Source: Pseudeuparius sepicola
Lineage: Eukaryota > Arthropoda > Insecta > Coleoptera > Anthribidae
DNA: 64,000 nucleotides
Assembly: GCA_963920635.1 (NCBI GenBank)
Contig: OY987305.1
Location: forward strand, 23,336,876 to 23,400,875
Reading direction: 5' to 3'
The notes under the pieces are model-generated. The model searched no databases, had not been told where the DNA came from, and saw nothing but the letters and a program-made list of their open reading frames with translations. Every line of letters begins with the position of its first letter. Positions within the stretch are counted from its first letter, which is position 1. Below, piece by piece: positions 45,001-56,305 of the stretch. The translations under genes and the position numbers were made by a program.

Positions 45001-45671
45001 TTATACCAACTCGCAACTACCTAAAATTCATTGTAGGAGATGCATCGGTAGTGGATGACAGATGCAGATACGGGTGCCCAACTTCAGAAACAATCCAGCA
45101 CATAACAGGAGGATGTCAGATGTTCGCATCAACGGAATATAAGGAACGACACGATTCGGTTGCCAAGATCTTGCACCGGGAACTGGCGGAAAAGCTGCTG
45201 CTTGTGCAGACAGAAAGGGTCCCATATTACAACTACACACCTGAGCCTGTTCTTGAGAACAGCAACTACAAGATGTACTGGGATCGTACAGTTCTGACTG
45301 ATCAACGAGTTGCCCATAACAGACCGGACCTTATAATAGTTGATAAAATTTCTAGGAAGACAACTCTGATTGATGTGGCCATCCCGAACAACAACAACCT
45401 GCGTGTGAAGCAAGTCGAGAAGATCGCGAAGTACAGAGACTTAGAAGAACGAATTAGAAGGCAATGGGAAATGGAGAACGTCCAGACGATTCCAATCATC
45501 ATGTCAACAACTGGTGTTATACCAAAAAGTTTGCTGAGAAACATCAAGGAGCTGAATCTAACTGATAGTCTTTACAGGTCCATGCAGAAAGCGGTACTAC
45601 TTGCGACAGCCCGAACCGTCAGGAAATTCATGGGGAATGCAGGATCGTCCAAGAACATCAATGTCACCTAG
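42006..45671 (+). CDS. R4/Dong ORF, 1221 aa, intact (copy 1)
   Basis: The single protein performs target-primed reverse transcription. Residues 88-152 (RRMKWTVSMNESIMRIFYR to YRTILRNNRI) resemble a Myb/SANT-like DNA-binding domain. The RT runs from about 470 to 780, with APGPDHLQ, KYRPITCLP, YVDYKKAFDS (first catalytic Asp), GIFQGDSLSP and YMDD at about 718-721. A CCHC knuckle CRYGCPTSETIQHITGGC lies at 1020-1037. A restriction-like endonuclease follows (RPDLIIVD near 1106, then LIDVAIP and EKIAKYRDL). RT plus C-terminal restriction-like endonuclease and TAA targeting define the R4/Dong group. The ATG at 42006 is in frame with the other copies; an overlapping short frame starts at 42001. The frame has no breaks, so the copy could be active. 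Confidence 0.92.
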   Translation: MENDRMIVIGPLPGDRQGMSGAGAGHDSERDVGDRALMRRAPVAQTATAQQQHEHLQHGSQTRTRVPPTEGAARELQPAFTEAGLQRRRMKWTVSMNESIMRIFYRVTNLGQEIIGYRQQLHAEFCREFPHMQVSEQRVSDQYRTILRNNRIPETRLNAIKREVELEIHGEHIDIDDNNNNGELQEPGQQLEAETVEPTTESLERVNEEHFEGLDTHMRQAVLRYEGTDPLSRPPLPRLNSSRKLAIVLDLMNTRILPSYVSVTPTLERMHMLIYCAATAVITVMGAKIRTAQELNRARPEPRMAQWEMRLNRKIESLRKDIGQVTEYIRGVRTRRIQRAVQAVMSRTQMHSRHDPANITAQQCLDTLKQKLSVFAGRLRRYKASNNRKRDNKLFERSEKGFYRAFNSSADATNASYPSREQVDGFWRNQLATPGPYNVSASWISEEREMGRNYSQMQHEQFTTAEVSDVIKNSHNWKAPGPDHLQNYWIKKLWCTHEQITTLINEVLLDPLKMPLFLTQGATYLLPKDQRNTDNPAKYRPITCLPTLYKIITSCLTQRIYAHCERNNIIAMQQKGCSKGAMGCKEQLIIDSVICNQAHSKQRNLHMAYVDYKKAFDSVPHDWLTGILKLYKIDHHTVSFLEHVMTTWRTKIQLRTADSNIETDTINIRRGIFQGDSLSPLWFCMAMNPLSHRLNSTKYGFAIKSNNAEAIKLNHLLYMDDLKLIAATKNQLTQMLKIVEEFSRDIGMLFGLDKCRTLNIIRGKLEQSAHEMQDGQEIEAMSKGDTYKYLGMKQAQRIDHRTMKTDLTNEFIKRVRQVVRTDLNSRNLFKALNTYACSVLSYSFGIVNWTNTDINNLQRKVRTLLTKAHKHHPRSAVERTTLPRQLGGRGLADLSKQLDQQILNLRNYFYRQANSSTLHRAICGADVSTPLRLTEHERQNYHRTDNDKLQRWLGKPLHGRYPNEVNQEHVDKLASNYWLTSGRMFPETEGFLLAIQDQVIPTRNYLKFIVGDASVVDDRCRYGCPTSETIQHITGGCQMFASTEYKERHDSVAKILHRELAEKLLLVQTERVPYYNYTPEPVLENSNYKMYWDRTVLTDQRVAHNRPDLIIVDKISRKTTLIDVAIPNNNNLRVKQVEKIAKYRDLEERIRRQWEMENVQTIPIIMSTTGVIPKSLLRNIKELNLTDSLYRSMQKAVLLATARTVRKFMGNAGSSKNINVT

Positions 45672-45740
45672 GGCCCGATAACATGGCAAGGGTCTCGTCC
45701 GAGCCAGATCCTTTTGGTATCCGGGATGCCCGGGATCTGA

Positions 45741-47339
45741 GTGAATGTTCCCCGTAGAGGGAGTGCGAATGCCTTTTGGCTAAGTCGATATAATAATAAT
45801 AATAATAGGTTGAATCACCTGTTATATATGGATGATTTAAAACTGATGGCCGCAACCAAGAACCAACTAACGCAAATGCTTAAAATTGTAGAGGAGTTCT
45901 CCAGGGACATCGGAATGCAGTTTGGACTGGACAAGTGCCGCACCCTTAATATCGTCCGGGGAAAGCTCGAACAAGGCGCACACGAGATGCAGGACGGACA
46001 GGAGATCGAAGCAATGAGCGTGGGAGATACATACAAGTACCTCGGGATGAAGCAAGCTCAAAGGATAGATCATCGAACAATGAAGACCGATTTAACTAAT
46101 GAATTCATCAAGAGAGTAAGACAAGTAGTGCGAACTGATCTTAACAGCAGGAATTTGTTTAAGGCCCTAAACACGTATGCGTGCTATGTACTAAGCTATT
46201 CCTTCGGAATAGTGAATTGGACCAACACGGACATCAACAACTTGCAACGAAAAGTTAGGACACTACTGACAAAAGCTCATAAACATCATCCCCGTAGCGC
46301 CGTAGAAAGAACAACCCTGCCACGTCAACAAGGAGGAAGAGGATTGGCAGACCTCAGCAAGCAATTGGACCAACAAATACTAAATCTGCGTAATTATTTC
46401 CACAGACAGGCCAACAGCTCCACACTACATAAAGCTATATGCGGAGCAGACGTCTCAACACCGCTACGTCTGACGGAACACGAGCATCACAATCACCACC
46501 GAACCGACAACGATAAACTACAGAGGTGGTTAGAGAAGCCGCTGCACGGGAGGCATCCTAATGAGGTTAACCAGGAACATGTCGACAAGTTAGCGTCGTA
46601 CTATTGGCTGACCTCGGGACGAATGTTCCCAGAGACAGAAGGCTTCTTACTGGCCATACAAGATCAGGTTATACCAACTCGCAACTACCTAAAATTCATT
46701 GTAGGAGATGCATCGGTAGTGGATGACAGATGCAGATACGGGTGCCCAACTTCAGAAACAATCCAGCACATAACAGGAGGATGTCAGATGTTTGCATCAA
46801 CGGAATATAAGGAACGACACGATTCGGTTGCCAAGATCTTGCACCAGGAACTGGCGGAAAAGCTGCTGCTTGTGCAGACAGAGAGGGTCCCATATTACAA
46901 CTACACACCTGAGCCTGTTCTTGAGAACAGAAACTACAAGATGTACTGGGATCGTACAGTTCTGACTGATCAACGAGTTGCCCATAACAGACCGGACCTT
47001 ATAATAGTTGATAAAATTTCTAGGAAGACAACTCTGATTGATGTGGCCATCCCGAACAACAACAACCTGCGTGTGAAGCAAGTCGAGAAGATCGCGAAGT
47101 ACAGAGACTTAGAAGAACGAATTAGAAGGCAATGGGAAATGGAGAACGTCCAGACGATTCCAATCATCATGTCAACAACTGGTGTTATACCAAAAAGTTT
47201 GCTGAGAAACATCAAGGAGCTGAATCTAACTGATAGTCTTTACAGGTCCATGCAGAAAGCGGTACTACTTGCGACAGCCCGAACCGTCAGGAAATTCATG
47301 GGGAATGCAGGATCGTCCAACAACACCAATGTCACCTAA
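45741..47339 (+). pseudogene. Truncated R4/Dong ORF fused to upstream 3' UTR (copy 2)
   Basis: The 532-codon frame starts at an ATG in copy 1's 3' UTR (MNVPRRGSANAFWLSR), passes the TAA tract as five Asn codons and enters copy 2 in the correct frame just before YMDD. It keeps the end of the RT, the knuckle and the whole endonuclease. It lacks the RT N-terminal half and so cannot reverse transcribe. The fusion is a product of insertion, not an ancestral gene. Confidence 0.85.
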
Positions 47340-47457
47340 GGCCCGATTACATGGCAAGGGTCTCGTCCGAGCCAGATCCTTTTGGTATCCGGGATGCCCG
47401 GGATCTGAGTGAATGTTCCCCGTAGAGGGAGTGCGAATGCCTTTTGGCTAAGTCGAG
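45808..47457 (+). mobile_element. R4/Dong copy 2, 5' truncated
   Basis: It starts GGTTGAATCACCTGTTATAT directly after the TAA tail of copy 1, at the RT YMDD block, and ends in the usual 3' UTR followed by (TAA)n (47458-47494). It shares diagnostic changes with copy 7 (for example GQEIEAMSVGD, QQGGRGL, WLEKPLHG), so it belongs to the second subfamily. Confidence 0.92.
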
Positions 47458-47496
<39 letters not shown>

Positions 47497-47504
47497 TAAG
47501 GAAG

Positions 47505-48145
47505 GAATATAAGGAACGACACGATTCGGTTGCCAAGATCTTGCACCGGGAACTGGCGGAAAAGCTGCTGCTTGTGCAGACAGAAAGGGTCCCATATTAC
47601 AACTACACACCTGAGCCTGTTCTTGAGAACAGCAACTACAAGATGTACTGGGATCGTACAGTTCTGACTGATCAACGAGTTGCCCATAACAGACCGGACC
47701 TTATAATAGTTGATAAAATTTCTAGGAAGACAACTCTGATTGATGTGGCCATCCCGAACAACAACAACCTGCGTGTGAAGCAAGTCGAGAAGATCGCGAA
47801 GTACAGAGACTTAGAAGGCAATGGGAAATGGAGAACGTCCAGACGATTCCAATCATCGTGTCAACAACTGGTGTTATACCAAAAAGTTTGCTGAGAAACA
47901 TCAAGGAGCTGAATCTAACTGATAGTCTTTACAGGTCCATGCAGAAAGCGGTACTACTTGCGACAGCCCGAACCGTCAGGAAATTCATGGGGAATGCAGG
48001 ATCGTCCAACAACATCAATGTCACCTAGGGCCCGATAACATGGCAAGGGTCTCGTCCGAGCCAGATCCTTTTGGTATCCGGGATGCCCGGGATCTGAGTG
48101 AATGTTCCCCGTAGAGGGAGTGCGAATGCCTTTTGGCTAAGTCGA
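47505..48145 (+). mobile_element. R4/Dong copy 3, strongly 5' truncated with a 13-bp deletion
   Basis: It begins at GGAATATAAGGAACGACACG, beyond the RT and knuckle. Near 47815 a 13-bp deletion between two TTAGAA repeats shifts the frame within the endonuclease region, so the two reading frames 47409-47894 and 47828-48028 overlap. An Asn tract again fuses the first to the upstream 3' UTR leader. It ends in the normal 3' UTR and (TAA)n. Confidence 0.9.
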
Positions 48146-48160
48146 GATAATAATAATAAT

Positions 48161-48222
48161 GCCCGGGATCTGAGTGAATGTTCCCCGTAGAGGGAGTGCG
48201 AATGCCTTTTGGCTAAGTCGAT
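48161..48222 (+). mobile_element. R4/Dong stub: last 62 bp of the 3' UTR only
   Basis: GCCCGGGATCTGAGTGAATG to GGCTAAGTCGA is bracketed by TAA tracts on both sides (48146-48160, 48223-48241). It is the shortest insertion in the array and shows how little 3' sequence can be copied. Confidence 0.88.
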
Positions 48223-48241
48223 ATAATAATAATAATAATAT

Positions 48242-51200
48242 CCTGGGGATCGCCAGGGCATGTCTGGAGCCGGCGCTGGACATGACAGCGAGCGGGACGT
48301 CGGTGACAGGGCGCTGATGAGGCGGGCCCCTGTTGCACAAACAGCTACAGCCCATCAACAACACGAACATCTACAACATGGGAGCCAAACGAGAACTAGG
48401 GTTCCACCCACCGAAGGTGCTGCGCGGGAACTTCAGCCAGCGTTCACAGAGGCGGGATTACCACGACGACGCATGAAATGGACTGTGTCCATGAATGAAT
48501 CGATTATGCGTATTTTTTACAGGGTGACAAACTTAGGACAAGAGATGATCGGCTACCGACAACAACTGCATGCCGAGTTCTGCAGGGAGTTTCCACACAT
48601 GCAAGTGTCTGAACAAAGAGTGTCAGATCAGTATCGAACTATTCTAAGAAATAACCGAATTCCAGAAACGCGACTTAACGCTATCAAACGGGAAGTTGAG
48701 CTAGAGATCCACGGCGAACACATAGACATAGATGACAACAACAACAATGGGGAACTTCAAGCGCCTGGACAACAACTAGAAGCCGAAACGGTAGAACCAA
48801 CAACCGAGAGTCTGGAATCGGTTAACGAAGAACATTGTGAAGGCTTAAACACACATATGAGACAGGCAGTAGTGCGATACGAAGGCACAGACCCACTGAG
48901 CAGGCCACCGCTACCAAGATTAAATTCTTCCAGGAAACTTGCGATCGTGCTAGATCTTATGAACACACGAATTTTACCAAACTATGTTTCAGTGACACCA
49001 ACATTAGAACGTATGCACATGTTAATCTACTGTGCCGCAACGGCAGTCACCACTGTAATGGGTGCCAAGATCCGAACGGTCCAAGAGTTGAATCGTGCAA
49101 GACCAGAACCACGAATGGCTCAATGGGAAATGCGACTAAATCGGAAGATCGAGAGTCTCCGTAAAGACATAGGACAAGTGACGGAATATATCAGAGGAGT
49201 AAGAACTAGAAGGATCCAGAGGGCGGTGCAGGCAATAATGAGCCGCACCCAAATGCATTCTCGGCATGACCCCGCGAACATCACTGCTCAACAATGTCTT
49301 GACACATTAAAACAAAAACTTTCTGTTTTCGCAGGGCGTCTGAGGAGATACAAGGCTAGTAACAACAGGAAACGAGACAACAAACTCTTTGAACGATCAG
49401 AAAAGGGTTTCTACCGTGCTTTTAATTCTAGCGCCGATGCCACAAATGCGAGTTACCCTAGCAGAGAACAGGTCGACGGTTTCTGGAGAAATCAACTTGC
49501 CACACCAGGCCCATACAATGTCAGTGCAAGCTGGATCAGCGAAGAACGCGAGATGGGCCGGAACTATAGCCAGATGCAACACGAGCAATTCACAACCGCT
49601 GAGGTCTCCGATGTCATCAAGAATTCCCACAACTGGAAGGCACCAGGTCCAGATCATCTCCAAAATTATTGGATTAAGAAGTTGTGGTGCACGCATGAAC
49701 AGATAACTACCTTAATTAATGAAGTCTTCTCTGAAAATGCCATTGTTTCTTACACAGGGTGCAACCTACCTGTTACCAAAAGACCAGCGGAATACGGATA
49801 ACCCTGCCAAGTACCGCCCAATAACCTGCTTGCCTACGCTTTACAAGATAATCACATCTTGCCTTACGCAGCGAATATATGCTCACTGCGAGCGGAACAA
49901 CATCATTGCAATGCAGCAGAAGGGCTGCTCGAAGGGCGCAATGGGATGCAAAGAGCAACTCATCATAGACTCTGTCATCTGCAACCAGGCTCATTCCAAG
50001 CAACGAAACCTCCACATGGCTTATGTGGACTACAAAAAAGCATTTGATTCCGTACCTCACGACTGGCTCACAGGTATCTTAAAGCTGTATAAAATAGATC
50101 ATCATACAGTTTCCTTTTTAGAACACGTTATGACAACCTGGCGCACTAAGATACAACTCAGAACCGCAGACAGTAACATCGAGACCGACACAATCAACAT
50201 CCGAAGAGGGATTTTCCAAGGAGATTCACTCAGTCCACTGTGGTTCTGCATAGCGATGAACCCTCTATCACATCGGTTGAACTCTACAAAATATGGCTTC
50301 GCTATCAAAAGCAACAACGCAGAAGCGATCAAATTGAATCACCTATTATATATGGATGATTTAAAACTGATCGCAGCAACCAAAAACCAACTAACGCAAA
50401 TGCTTAAAATTGTAGAGGAGTTCTCCAGGGACATCGGAGTGCTGTTTGGACTGGACAAGTGCCGCACCCTTAATATCATCCGGGGAAAGCTCGAACAAAG
50501 CGCACACGAGATGCAGGACGGCCAGGAGATCGAAGCAATGAGCAAGGGAGATACATACAAGTATCTCGGGATGAAACAAGCTCAAAGGATAGACCATCGA
50601 ACAATGAAGACTGATTTAACGAATGAATTCATCAAGAGAGTAAGACAAGTAGTGCGAACTGATCTTAACAGCAGGAATTTGTTTAAGGCCCTGAACACGT
50701 ATGCGTGCTCTGTACTCAGCTATTCGTTCGGAATAGTGAATTGGACCAACACGGACATCAACAACCTGCAACGAAAAGTTAGGACACTACTGACAAAAGC
50801 TCATAAACATCATCCCCGTAGCGCCGTAGAAAGAACAACTCTGCCACGTCAACTAGGAGGAAGAGGATTGGCAGATCTCAGCAAGCAATTGGACCAACAA
50901 ATATTAAATCTGCGTAATTATTTCTACAGGCAGGCCAACAGCTCCACCCTATATAGGGCTATATGCGGAGCAGGCGTCTCAACACCGCTACGTCTGACGG
51001 AACACGAGCGTCAAAATCACCACCGAACCGACAACGATAAACTACAGAGGTGGTTGGGGAAGCCGCTGCACGGGAGGCATCCTAATGAGGTTAACCAGGA
51101 ACATGTCGACAAGTTAGCGTCGAACTATTGGCTGACCTCGGGACGAATGTTCCCCGAGACGGAAGGCTTCCTACTGGCCATACAAGATCAGGTTATACCA

Positions 51201-51980
51201 ACTCGCAACTACCTAAAATTCATTGTAGGAGATGCATCGGTAGTGGATGACAGATGCAGATACGGGTGCCCAACTTCAGAAACAATCCAGCACATAACAG
51301 GAGGATGTCAGATGTTCGCATCAACGGAATATAAGGAACGACACGATTCGGTTGCCAAGATCTTGCACCAGGAACTGGCGGAAAAGCTGCTGCTTGTGCA
51401 GGCAGAGAGGGTCCCATATTACAACTACACACCTGAGCCTGTTCTTGAGAACAGCAACTACAAGATGTACTGGGATCGTACAGTTCTGACAGATCAACGA
51501 GTTGCTCATAACAGACCGGACCTTATAATAGTTGATAAAATTTCTAGGCAGACAACTCTGATTGATGTGGCCATCCCGAACAACAACAACCTGCGTGTGA
51601 AGCAAGTCGAGAAGATCGCGAAGTACAGAGATTTAGAAGAACGAATTAGAAGGCAATGGGAAATGGAGAACGTCCAGACGATTCCAATCATCATGTCAAC
51701 AACTGGTGTTATACCAAAAAGTTTGCTGAGAAACATCAAGGAGCTGGGTCTAACTGATAGTCTTTACAGGTCCATGCAGAAAGCGGTACTACTTGCGACA
51801 GCCCGAACCGTCAGGAAATTCATGGGGAATGCAGGATCATCCAACAACATCAATGTCACCTAAGGCCCGATAACATGGCAAGGGTCTCGTCCGAGCCAGA
51901 TCCTTTTGGTATCCGGGATACCCGGGATCTGAGTGAATGTTCCCCGTAGAGGGAGTGCGAATGCCTTTTGGCTAAGTCGA
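48242..51980 (+). mobile_element. R4/Dong copy 4, 5' truncated just inside the ORF
   Basis: It starts CCTGGGGATCGCCAGGGCAT directly after a TAA tract, so the 5' UTR and about 13 codons are missing. The rest is complete to the 3' UTR and (TAA)n tail (51981-52013). Confidence 0.92.
48260..51863 (+). pseudogene. R4/Dong ORF with 8-bp deletion (copy 4)
   Basis: The first frame (48260-49801, 513 codons) starts at the Met equivalent to residue 19 of the intact ORF and carries the Myb-like region and the start of the RT. An 8-bp deletion near 49728 (after GAAGTCTT) shifts the frame. The second frame (49719-51863, 714 codons) carries the RT from YLLPKDQR through YMDD, the knuckle and the endonuclease. 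A few other amino-acid changes exist, but this deletion alone inactivates it. Confidence 0.88.
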
Positions 51981-51981
51981 G

Positions 51982-52013
<32 letters not shown>

Positions 52014-55000
52014 CGCGCAGGGGGGTCTGACCTGTGAGAGAGGCAGACCCACGGGTGTGACGATCCCGCGCTCCCCAGTTACGCAGGGATGGGTCTGACC
52101 TGTGAGAGGGGCAGATTCACGGGTGTGACGATCCCGCGATTCCCAGTTACGCATGGAGAGGTTTGGCCTGTGACAGGGGCAGACCTACGGGTGTGACAAT
52201 CCCGCGGTCTCCAGTTGCGCAGGGAGGGGTCTAGCTGGTGACGGGGGCTGATCCTCGGGTGTGACAATCCCGCGACTCTCGGTTACACAGGGATGGATCT
52301 GGCCTGTGAGAGGGGCGGATCTTCGGGTGTAACGATCCCGTGTTTCCCAGTTAACGCAAGGAGAGGTTTGACCTGTGAGAGGGGCAGATCCTCGGGTGTA
52401 ACGATCCCGCGTTATCCTAGTTGACCTGTGTGGGTAGCGGGTTAGAATACTCTTATCGTGGCTCCGCGAGTCGTAAAAGGCGACCGAGGGCCGTCACTCC
52501 CACGTTACGGGAGAAACCCATGGAATGGAGATTAATAGGAGTTTTGTCATAGGGCCGCTGCCTGGGGATCGCCAGGGCATGTCTGGAGCCGGCGCTGGAC
52601 ATGACAGCGAGCGGGACGTCGGTGACAGGGCGCTGATGAGGCGGGCCCCTGTTGCACAAACAGCTACAGCCCAACAACTACACGAACATCTACAACATGG
52701 GAGCCAAACGAGAACTAGGGTTCCACCCACCGAAGGTGCTGCGCGGGAACTTCAGCCAGCGTTCACAGAGGCGGGATTACAACGACGACGCATGAAATGG
52801 ACTGTGTCCATGAATGAATCGATTATGCGTATTTTTTACAGGGTGACAAACTTAGGACAAGAGATGATCGGCTACCGACAACAACTGCATGCCGAGTTCT
52901 GCAGGGAGTTTCCACACATGCAAGTGTCTGAACAAAGAGTGTCAGATCAGTATCGAACTATTCTAAGAAATAACCGAATTCCAGAAACGCGACTTTACGC
53001 TATCAAACGGGATGTTGAGCTAGAGATCCACGGCGAACACATAGACATAGATGACAACAACAACAATGGGGAACTTCAAGCGCCTGGACAACAACTAGAA
53101 GCCGAAACGGTAGAACCAACAACCGAGAGTCTGGAATCGGTTAACGAAGAACATTTTGAAGGCTTAAACGCACATATGAGACAGGCAATATTGCGATACG
53201 AAGGCACAGACCCACTGAGCAGGCCACCGCTACCAAGATTAAATTCTTCCAGGAAACTTGCGATCGTGCTCGATCTTATGAACACACGAATTTTACCAAA
53301 CTATGTTTCAGTGACACCAACATTAGAACGTATGCACATGTTAATCTACTGTGCCGCAACGGCAGTCACCACTGTAATGGGTGCCAAGATCCGAACGGCC
53401 CAAGAGTTGAATCGTGCAAGACCAGAACCACGAATGGCTCAATGGGAAATGCGACTAAATCGGAAGATCGAGAGTCTCCGTAAAGACATAGGACAAGTGA
53501 CGGAATATATCAGAGGAGTTAGAACTAGAAGGATCCAGAGGGCGGTGCAGGCAATAATGAGCCGCACCCAAATGCATTCTCGGCATGACCCCGCGAACAT
53601 CACTGCTCAGCAATGTCTTGACACATTAAAACAAAAACTTTCTGTTTTCGCAGGGCGTCTGAGGAGATACAAGGCTAGTAACAACAGGAAACGAGACAAC
53701 AAACTCTTTGAACGATCAGAAAAGGGTTTCTACCGTGCTTTTAATTCTAGCGCCGATGCCACAAATGCGAGTTACCCTAGCAGAGAACAGGTCGACGGTT
53801 TCTGGAGAAATCAACTTGCCACACCAGGTCCATACAATGTCAGTGCAAGCTGGATCAGCGAAGAACGCGAGATGGGCCGGAACTATAGCCAGATGCAACA
53901 CGAGCAATTCACAACCGCTGAGGTCTCCGATGTCATCAAGAATTCCCACAACTGGAAGGCACCAGGTCCAGATCATCTCCAAAATTATTGGATTAAGAAG
54001 TTGTGGTGCACGCATGAACAAATAACTACCTTAATTAATGAAGTCTTGCTCGATCCTCTGAAAATGCCATTGTTTCTTACACAGGGTGCAACTTACCTGT
54101 TACCAAAAGACCAGCGGAATACGGATAACCCTGCCAAGTACCGCCCAATAACCTGCTTGCCTACGCTGTACAAGATAATCACATCTTGCCTTACGCAGCG
54201 AATATATGCTCACTGCGAGCGGAACAACATCATTGCAATGCAGCAGAAGGGCTGCTCGAAGGGCGCAATGGGATGCAAAGAGCAACTCATCATAGACTCT
54301 GTCATCTGCAACCAGGCTCATTCCAAGCAACGAAACCTCCACATGGCTTATGTGGACTACAAAAAAGCATTTGATTCCGTACCTCACGACTGGCTCACAG
54401 GTATCTTAAAGCTGTATAAAATAGATCATCATACAGTTTCCTTTTTAGAACACGTTATGACAACCTGGCGCACTAAGATACAACTCAGAACCGCAGACAG
54501 TAACATCGAGACCGACACAATCAACATCCGAAGAGGGATTTTCCAAGGAGATTCACTCAGTCCACTGTGGTTCTGCATGGCGATGAACCCTCTATCACAT
54601 CGGTTGAACTCTACAAAATATGGCTTCGCTATCAAAAGCAACAACGCAGAAGCGATCAAGTTGAATCACCTATTATATATGGATGATTTAAAACTGATCG
54701 CCGCAACCAAAAACCAACTAACGCAAATGCTTAAAATTGTAGAGGAGTTCTCCAGGGACATCGGAATGCTGTTTGGACTGGACAAGTGCCGCACCCTTAA
54801 TATCATCCGGGGAAAGCTCGAACAAAGCGCACACGAGATGCAGGACGGCCAGGAGATCGAAGCAATGAGCAAGGGAGATACATACAAGTATCTCGGGATG
54901 AAACAAGCTCAAAGGATAGACCATCGAACAATGAAGACTGATTTAACGAATGAATTCATCAAGAGAGTAAGACAAGTAGTGCGAACTGATCTTAACAGCA

Positions 55001-56305
55001 GGAATTTGTTTAAGGCCCTGAACACGTATGCGTGCTCTGTACTCAGCTATTCGTTCGGAATAGTGAATTGGACCAACACGGACATCAACAACCTGCAACG
55101 AAAAGTTAGGACACTACTGACAAAAGCTCATAAACATCATCCCCGTAGCGCCGTAGAAAGAACAACTCTGCCACGTCAACTAGGAGGAAGAGGATTGGCA
55201 GATCTCAGCAAGCAATTGGACCAACAAATATTAAATCTGCGTAATTATTTCTACAGGCAGGCCAACAGCTCCACACTACATAGGGCTATATGCGGAGCAG
55301 ACGTCTCAACACCGCTACGTCTGACGGAACACGAGCGTCAAAATCACCACCGAACCGACAACGATAAACTACAGAGGTGGTTGGGGAAGCCGCTGCACGG
55401 GAGACATCCTAATGAGGTTAACCAGGAACATGTCGACAAGTTAGCGTCGAACTATTGGCTGACCTCGGGACGAATGTTCCCCGAGACGGAAGGCTTCCTA
55501 CTGGCCATACAAGATCAGGTTATACCAACTCGCAACTACCTAAAATTCATTGTAGGAGATGCATCGGTAGTGGATGACAGATGCAGATACGGGTGCCCAA
55601 CTTCAGAAACAATCCAGCACATAACAGGAGGATGTCAGATGTTCGCATCAACGGAATATAAGGAACGACACGATTCGGTTGCCAAGATCTTGCACCGGGA
55701 ACTGGCGGAAAAGCTGCTACTTGTGCAGACAGAAAGGGTCCCATATTACAACTACACACCTGAGCCTGTTCTTGAGAACAGCAACTACAAGATGTACTGG
55801 GATCGTACAGTTCTGACTGATCAACGAGTTGCCCATAACAGACCGGACCTTATAATAGTTGATAAAATTTCTAGGAAGACAACTCTGATTGATGTGGCCA
55901 TCCCGAACAACAACAACCTGCGTGTGAAGCAAGTCGAGAAGATCGCGAAGTACAGAGACTTAGAAGAACGAATTAGAAGGCAATGGGAAATGGAGAACGT
56001 CCAGACGATTCCAATCATCATGTCAACAACTGGTGTTATACCAAAAAGTTTGCTGAGAAACATCAAGGAGCTGAATCTAACTGATAGTCTTTACAGGTCC
56101 ATGCAGAAAGCGGTACTACTTGCGACAGCCCGAACCGTCAGGAAATTCATGGGGAATGCAGGATCGTCCAAGAACATCAATGTCACCTAGGGCCCGATAA
56201 CATGGCAAGGGTCTCGTCCGAGCCAGATCCTTTTGGTATCCGGGATGCCCGGGATCTGAGTGAATGTTCCCCGTAGAGGGAGTGCGAATGCCTTTTGGCT
56301 AAGTC
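52014..56305 (+). mobile_element. R4/Dong copy 5, full length
   Basis: It has a 5' UTR with the 68-bp repeats (52014-52425), ORF 52525-56190, a 3' UTR and a (TAA)n tail (56306-56325). It is near-identical to copy 1 over its length, so both are recent. Confidence 0.93.
52525..56190 (+). CDS. R4/Dong ORF, 1221 aa, intact (copy 5)
   Basis: It has the same length and domain order as copy 1: Myb-like region, RT with YVDYKKAFDS, GIFQGDSLSP and YMDD, CCHC knuckle with all four ligands, and the RPD...LIDVAIP endonuclease. Differences from copy 1 are scattered substitutions, mostly in the N-terminal Gln/Glu-rich linker (residues 170-210), where constraint is probably low. The ATG at 52525 lies within a short overlapping frame that starts at 52520. 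No frame break or lost catalytic residue is visible, so it could supply RT to truncated copies. Confidence 0.92.
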   Translation: MEINRSFVIGPLPGDRQGMSGAGAGHDSERDVGDRALMRRAPVAQTATAQQLHEHLQHGSQTRTRVPPTEGAARELQPAFTEAGLQRRRMKWTVSMNESIMRIFYRVTNLGQEMIGYRQQLHAEFCREFPHMQVSEQRVSDQYRTILRNNRIPETRLYAIKRDVELEIHGEHIDIDDNNNNGELQAPGQQLEAETVEPTTESLESVNEEHFEGLNAHMRQAILRYEGTDPLSRPPLPRLNSSRKLAIVLDLMNTRILPNYVSVTPTLERMHMLIYCAATAVTTVMGAKIRTAQELNRARPEPRMAQWEMRLNRKIESLRKDIGQVTEYIRGVRTRRIQRAVQAIMSRTQMHSRHDPANITAQQCLDTLKQKLSVFAGRLRRYKASNNRKRDNKLFERSEKGFYRAFNSSADATNASYPSREQVDGFWRNQLATPGPYNVSASWISEEREMGRNYSQMQHEQFTTAEVSDVIKNSHNWKAPGPDHLQNYWIKKLWCTHEQITTLINEVLLDPLKMPLFLTQGATYLLPKDQRNTDNPAKYRPITCLPTLYKIITSCLTQRIYAHCERNNIIAMQQKGCSKGAMGCKEQLIIDSVICNQAHSKQRNLHMAYVDYKKAFDSVPHDWLTGILKLYKIDHHTVSFLEHVMTTWRTKIQLRTADSNIETDTINIRRGIFQGDSLSPLWFCMAMNPLSHRLNSTKYGFAIKSNNAEAIKLNHLLYMDDLKLIAATKNQLTQMLKIVEEFSRDIGMLFGLDKCRTLNIIRGKLEQSAHEMQDGQEIEAMSKGDTYKYLGMKQAQRIDHRTMKTDLTNEFIKRVRQVVRTDLNSRNLFKALNTYACSVLSYSFGIVNWTNTDINNLQRKVRTLLTKAHKHHPRSAVERTTLPRQLGGRGLADLSKQLDQQILNLRNYFYRQANSSTLHRAICGADVSTPLRLTEHERQNHHRTDNDKLQRWLGKPLHGRHPNEVNQEHVDKLASNYWLTSGRMFPETEGFLLAIQDQVIPTRNYLKFIVGDASVVDDRCRYGCPTSETIQHITGGCQMFASTEYKERHDSVAKILHRELAEKLLLVQTERVPYYNYTPEPVLENSNYKMYWDRTVLTDQRVAHNRPDLIIVDKISRKTTLIDVAIPNNNNLRVKQVEKIAKYRDLEERIRRQWEMENVQTIPIIMSTTGVIPKSLLRNIKELNLTDSLYRSMQKAVLLATARTVRKFMGNAGSSKNINVT

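Larger units (their letters stand above)
41495..45788 (+). mobile_element. R4/Dong-type non-LTR retrotransposon, copy 1, full length
   Basis: It comprises a 5' UTR of about 510 bp with six 68-bp repeats, one ORF, a 117-bp 3' UTR ending GGCTAAGTCGA and a (TAA)n tail (45789-45807). There is no LTR and no poly(A). Of all copies it and copy 5 are the most alike. Confidence 0.93.
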
